From Chromera velia (lineage: Eukaryota > Sar > Chromeraceae), in NCBI GenBank assembly GCA_018398765.1, contig JAHBMJ010003445.1:1-10644 (forward strand): a stretch of 10,644 bases of DNA, in the 5' to 3' direction. The notes under the pieces were generated by a model that saw only the letters and a program-made list of their open reading frames with translations, had not been told where the DNA came from and searched no databases. Shown piece after piece: positions 9,601 to 10,644 of this stretch; position 1 is the first letter of the stretch, and every line of letters begins with the position of its first letter. The position numbers and the translations under genes are program-made.

Positions 9601-9987
9601 GTTGACTTTTCTGGTGCTGGAACATCTTTTACGGCCCCCTTTTTGAGCGTCTGCAAACATTTTACACCCCGTAAAGACATGTCATACAATCCGACAGGGT
9701 CGAACGGGAAGAAAGAGGCATTTGGTTTTAGAGCCGGGTACGCAAAAAAAATATAGTCCGTGCAGAAGGGGGCAAATGTGATTCAGTGTCAGGTGAAAAT
9801 ACAAGGAGCCGAGAGGGAAGGAGAAACTATTTATGGCTGTGAGTATGCAGCAGCGGCAACCAGTTCTTTTCAAACCCACCTCATCAATCAGTATGGTTTG
9901 ACGATCACGTCTGACAAACATGTGTAACTGCTCCAAGAAAGACAGGAAAAGTCGTCGGAAGGGGCAGGGGGGACGAAGTAGCCTGAT
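9601..9987 (+). pseudogene. hAT-B N-terminal transposase remnant, possible degraded BED finger
   Basis: The frame that leads into the tail at 9988 can be followed leftwards to about 9601 with protein-like composition, broken by TAG 9754-9756, TAA 9925-9927 and TAG 9979-9981. It contains VIQCQVKIQG and then AATSSFQTHLINQYG, similar to the CxxC ... TSSLxxHLxxxH pattern of BED zinc fingers that begin many hAT transposases. If so, one Cys and the last His (Tyr here) have been lost. Its position between the 5' end and the tail agrees with an N-terminal domain. The match is weak, and another DNA-binding fold or chance similarity is possible. Confidence 0.4.
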
Positions 9988-10455
9988 GTGCGAACGTTTT
10001 TCCCCACCAAAGATGAAGCAGAAGCCGTGGTTGCACTATATACAGAGACGCATAAGAAGAGAATCAAGGTTGGGGGGAAACTTCCCCCTCCTGAGAAAGT
10101 CATCACTCCGGGTGAGGAAGGCTACCGACCTCTCTATATTCACCTCCAAGACAAGGGGCTTGTTGTCGGCCCTGGTACGGTACAGAGGGTAGCCGAACTT
10201 ACCAACTCTGGATGCTTAGCTACCCAGAAACAGGACGGTCCAACACCAACAGCAATAGCAAATGTATGCGTGATTCTCCGTCTCACCCCGTTGTCATCTC
10301 TCCACAACCGAATAGAAGCCCAAGAGCACCCACTCCTAGAAAACCGAAAAGCCAGAGAAAAAGCTCTCAGCAGCTCCCACCACCGATCAATTCGATTCAC
10401 ATTGAAGAAAGTGATCATGAAGAAGAGGAAAAGGAAGTGCCATAAAGCTGAGTGA
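9988..10455 (+). pseudogene. hAT-B tail frame, homologous to the hAT-A tail
   Basis: Open to TGA at 10453-10455. From GKLPPPEKVITPGEEGYRPL to the basic end KKRKRKCHKAE it matches the tail frame of hAT-A, including the VAELTNSGCLA stretch. It has 87 extra bases (about 10262-10348) relative to hAT-A, an in-frame difference of 29 codons. The preceding part (FFPTKDEAEAVVALYTETHK) has no match in hAT-A. A second frame (10212-10445) is also open and encodes a Pro/Ser-rich then acidic tail (EESDHEEEEKEVP). Because the first frame is continuous with the shared upstream segment in both copies, I prefer it. No known domain recognised. Confidence 0.6.
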
Positions 10456-10644
10456 TTGTCACCTCAATTTTGGTACGTGTTCTAACTTTATCGTATCAAC
10501 AAAAAGTCATATGCAATTTCAAATATATCAATTTTACGTTCTTAATCTCTATTAGTACAAGAGTGAGTCTCAGTGACTAGTGTATATACACTGCCACACA
10601 GGCATATTTTTTTTACGGAACTGATAAGTTATAATTATATATAT

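Larger units (their letters stand above)
9269..10644 (+). mobile_element. hAT-B: hAT-superfamily transposon, incomplete at right edge
   Basis: Starts TAGTGACCATGTTTGATTTG, the same terminus as hAT-A but in the opposite orientation, and reads to the right. Its first part (9269-9577) matches the reverse complement of 2909-2597, and 10075-10644 matches the reverse complement of 2125 to about 1630. The part between (9578-10074) is absent from hAT-A and carries a different piece of the transposase gene. By comparison with hAT-A, roughly 200 bases and the second terminus remain beyond the window. Three stops in its coding remnant make it defective. Confidence 0.9.

Overview
This is nuclear DNA of a eukaryote. 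It has long homopolymer and tetranucleotide runs, a plausible intron 3' splice site, and no bacterial-style operons. Almost everything from 1400 to the right edge is nested transposable elements. The host lineage cannot be fixed from the sequence; a microbial eukaryote would fit, but this is only a guess.

Positions 1-1399 are ordinary host DNA. A GGAT-type satellite (1-190) is followed by a pyrimidine-rich intron end and a probable last exon (373-700) whose product weakly resembles a histone fold. An AT-rich gene-free stretch with an ATTC repeat and a small hairpin follows.

Positions 1400 to the right edge hold a Ty3/Gypsy-type LTR retrotransposon on the minus strand. In element order (right to left) it has a 5' LTR (from 9047), a primer-binding site (9045-9016), gag (9009-7756), and pol as protease, reverse transcriptase, RNase H and integrase (7888-3379). 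The integrase tail is long and acidic and ends in a chromo-like domain. A polypurine tract (3180-3168) and the 3' LTR (3167-1400) close the element. Gag and pol overlap in a -1 relation. The overlap contains G_GGA_AAC in the gag reading frame followed by a textbook-shaped H-type pseudoknot. The copy is dead: at least seven in-frame stops and two frame changes interrupt gag and pol, and every stop can be explained by a C-to-T change in a Gln or Arg codon.

Both LTRs have been hit independently by the same family of hAT DNA transposon, in opposite orientations. hAT-A (1429-2909) is complete, with matching terminal inverted repeats and the 8-bp duplication gctatagg. hAT-B (9269 to beyond the window) starts at ctattagg. 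Each LTR keeps the undisturbed target site of the insertion found in the other LTR, so the order of events can be read directly: retrotransposon first, hATs later. The two hATs share both arms but keep different middle segments of a parent transposase, so they are alternative deletion derivatives. The removed segments make the LTR 279 bp long. The 222 LTR positions that can be compared differ at six sites by eye, all transitions.
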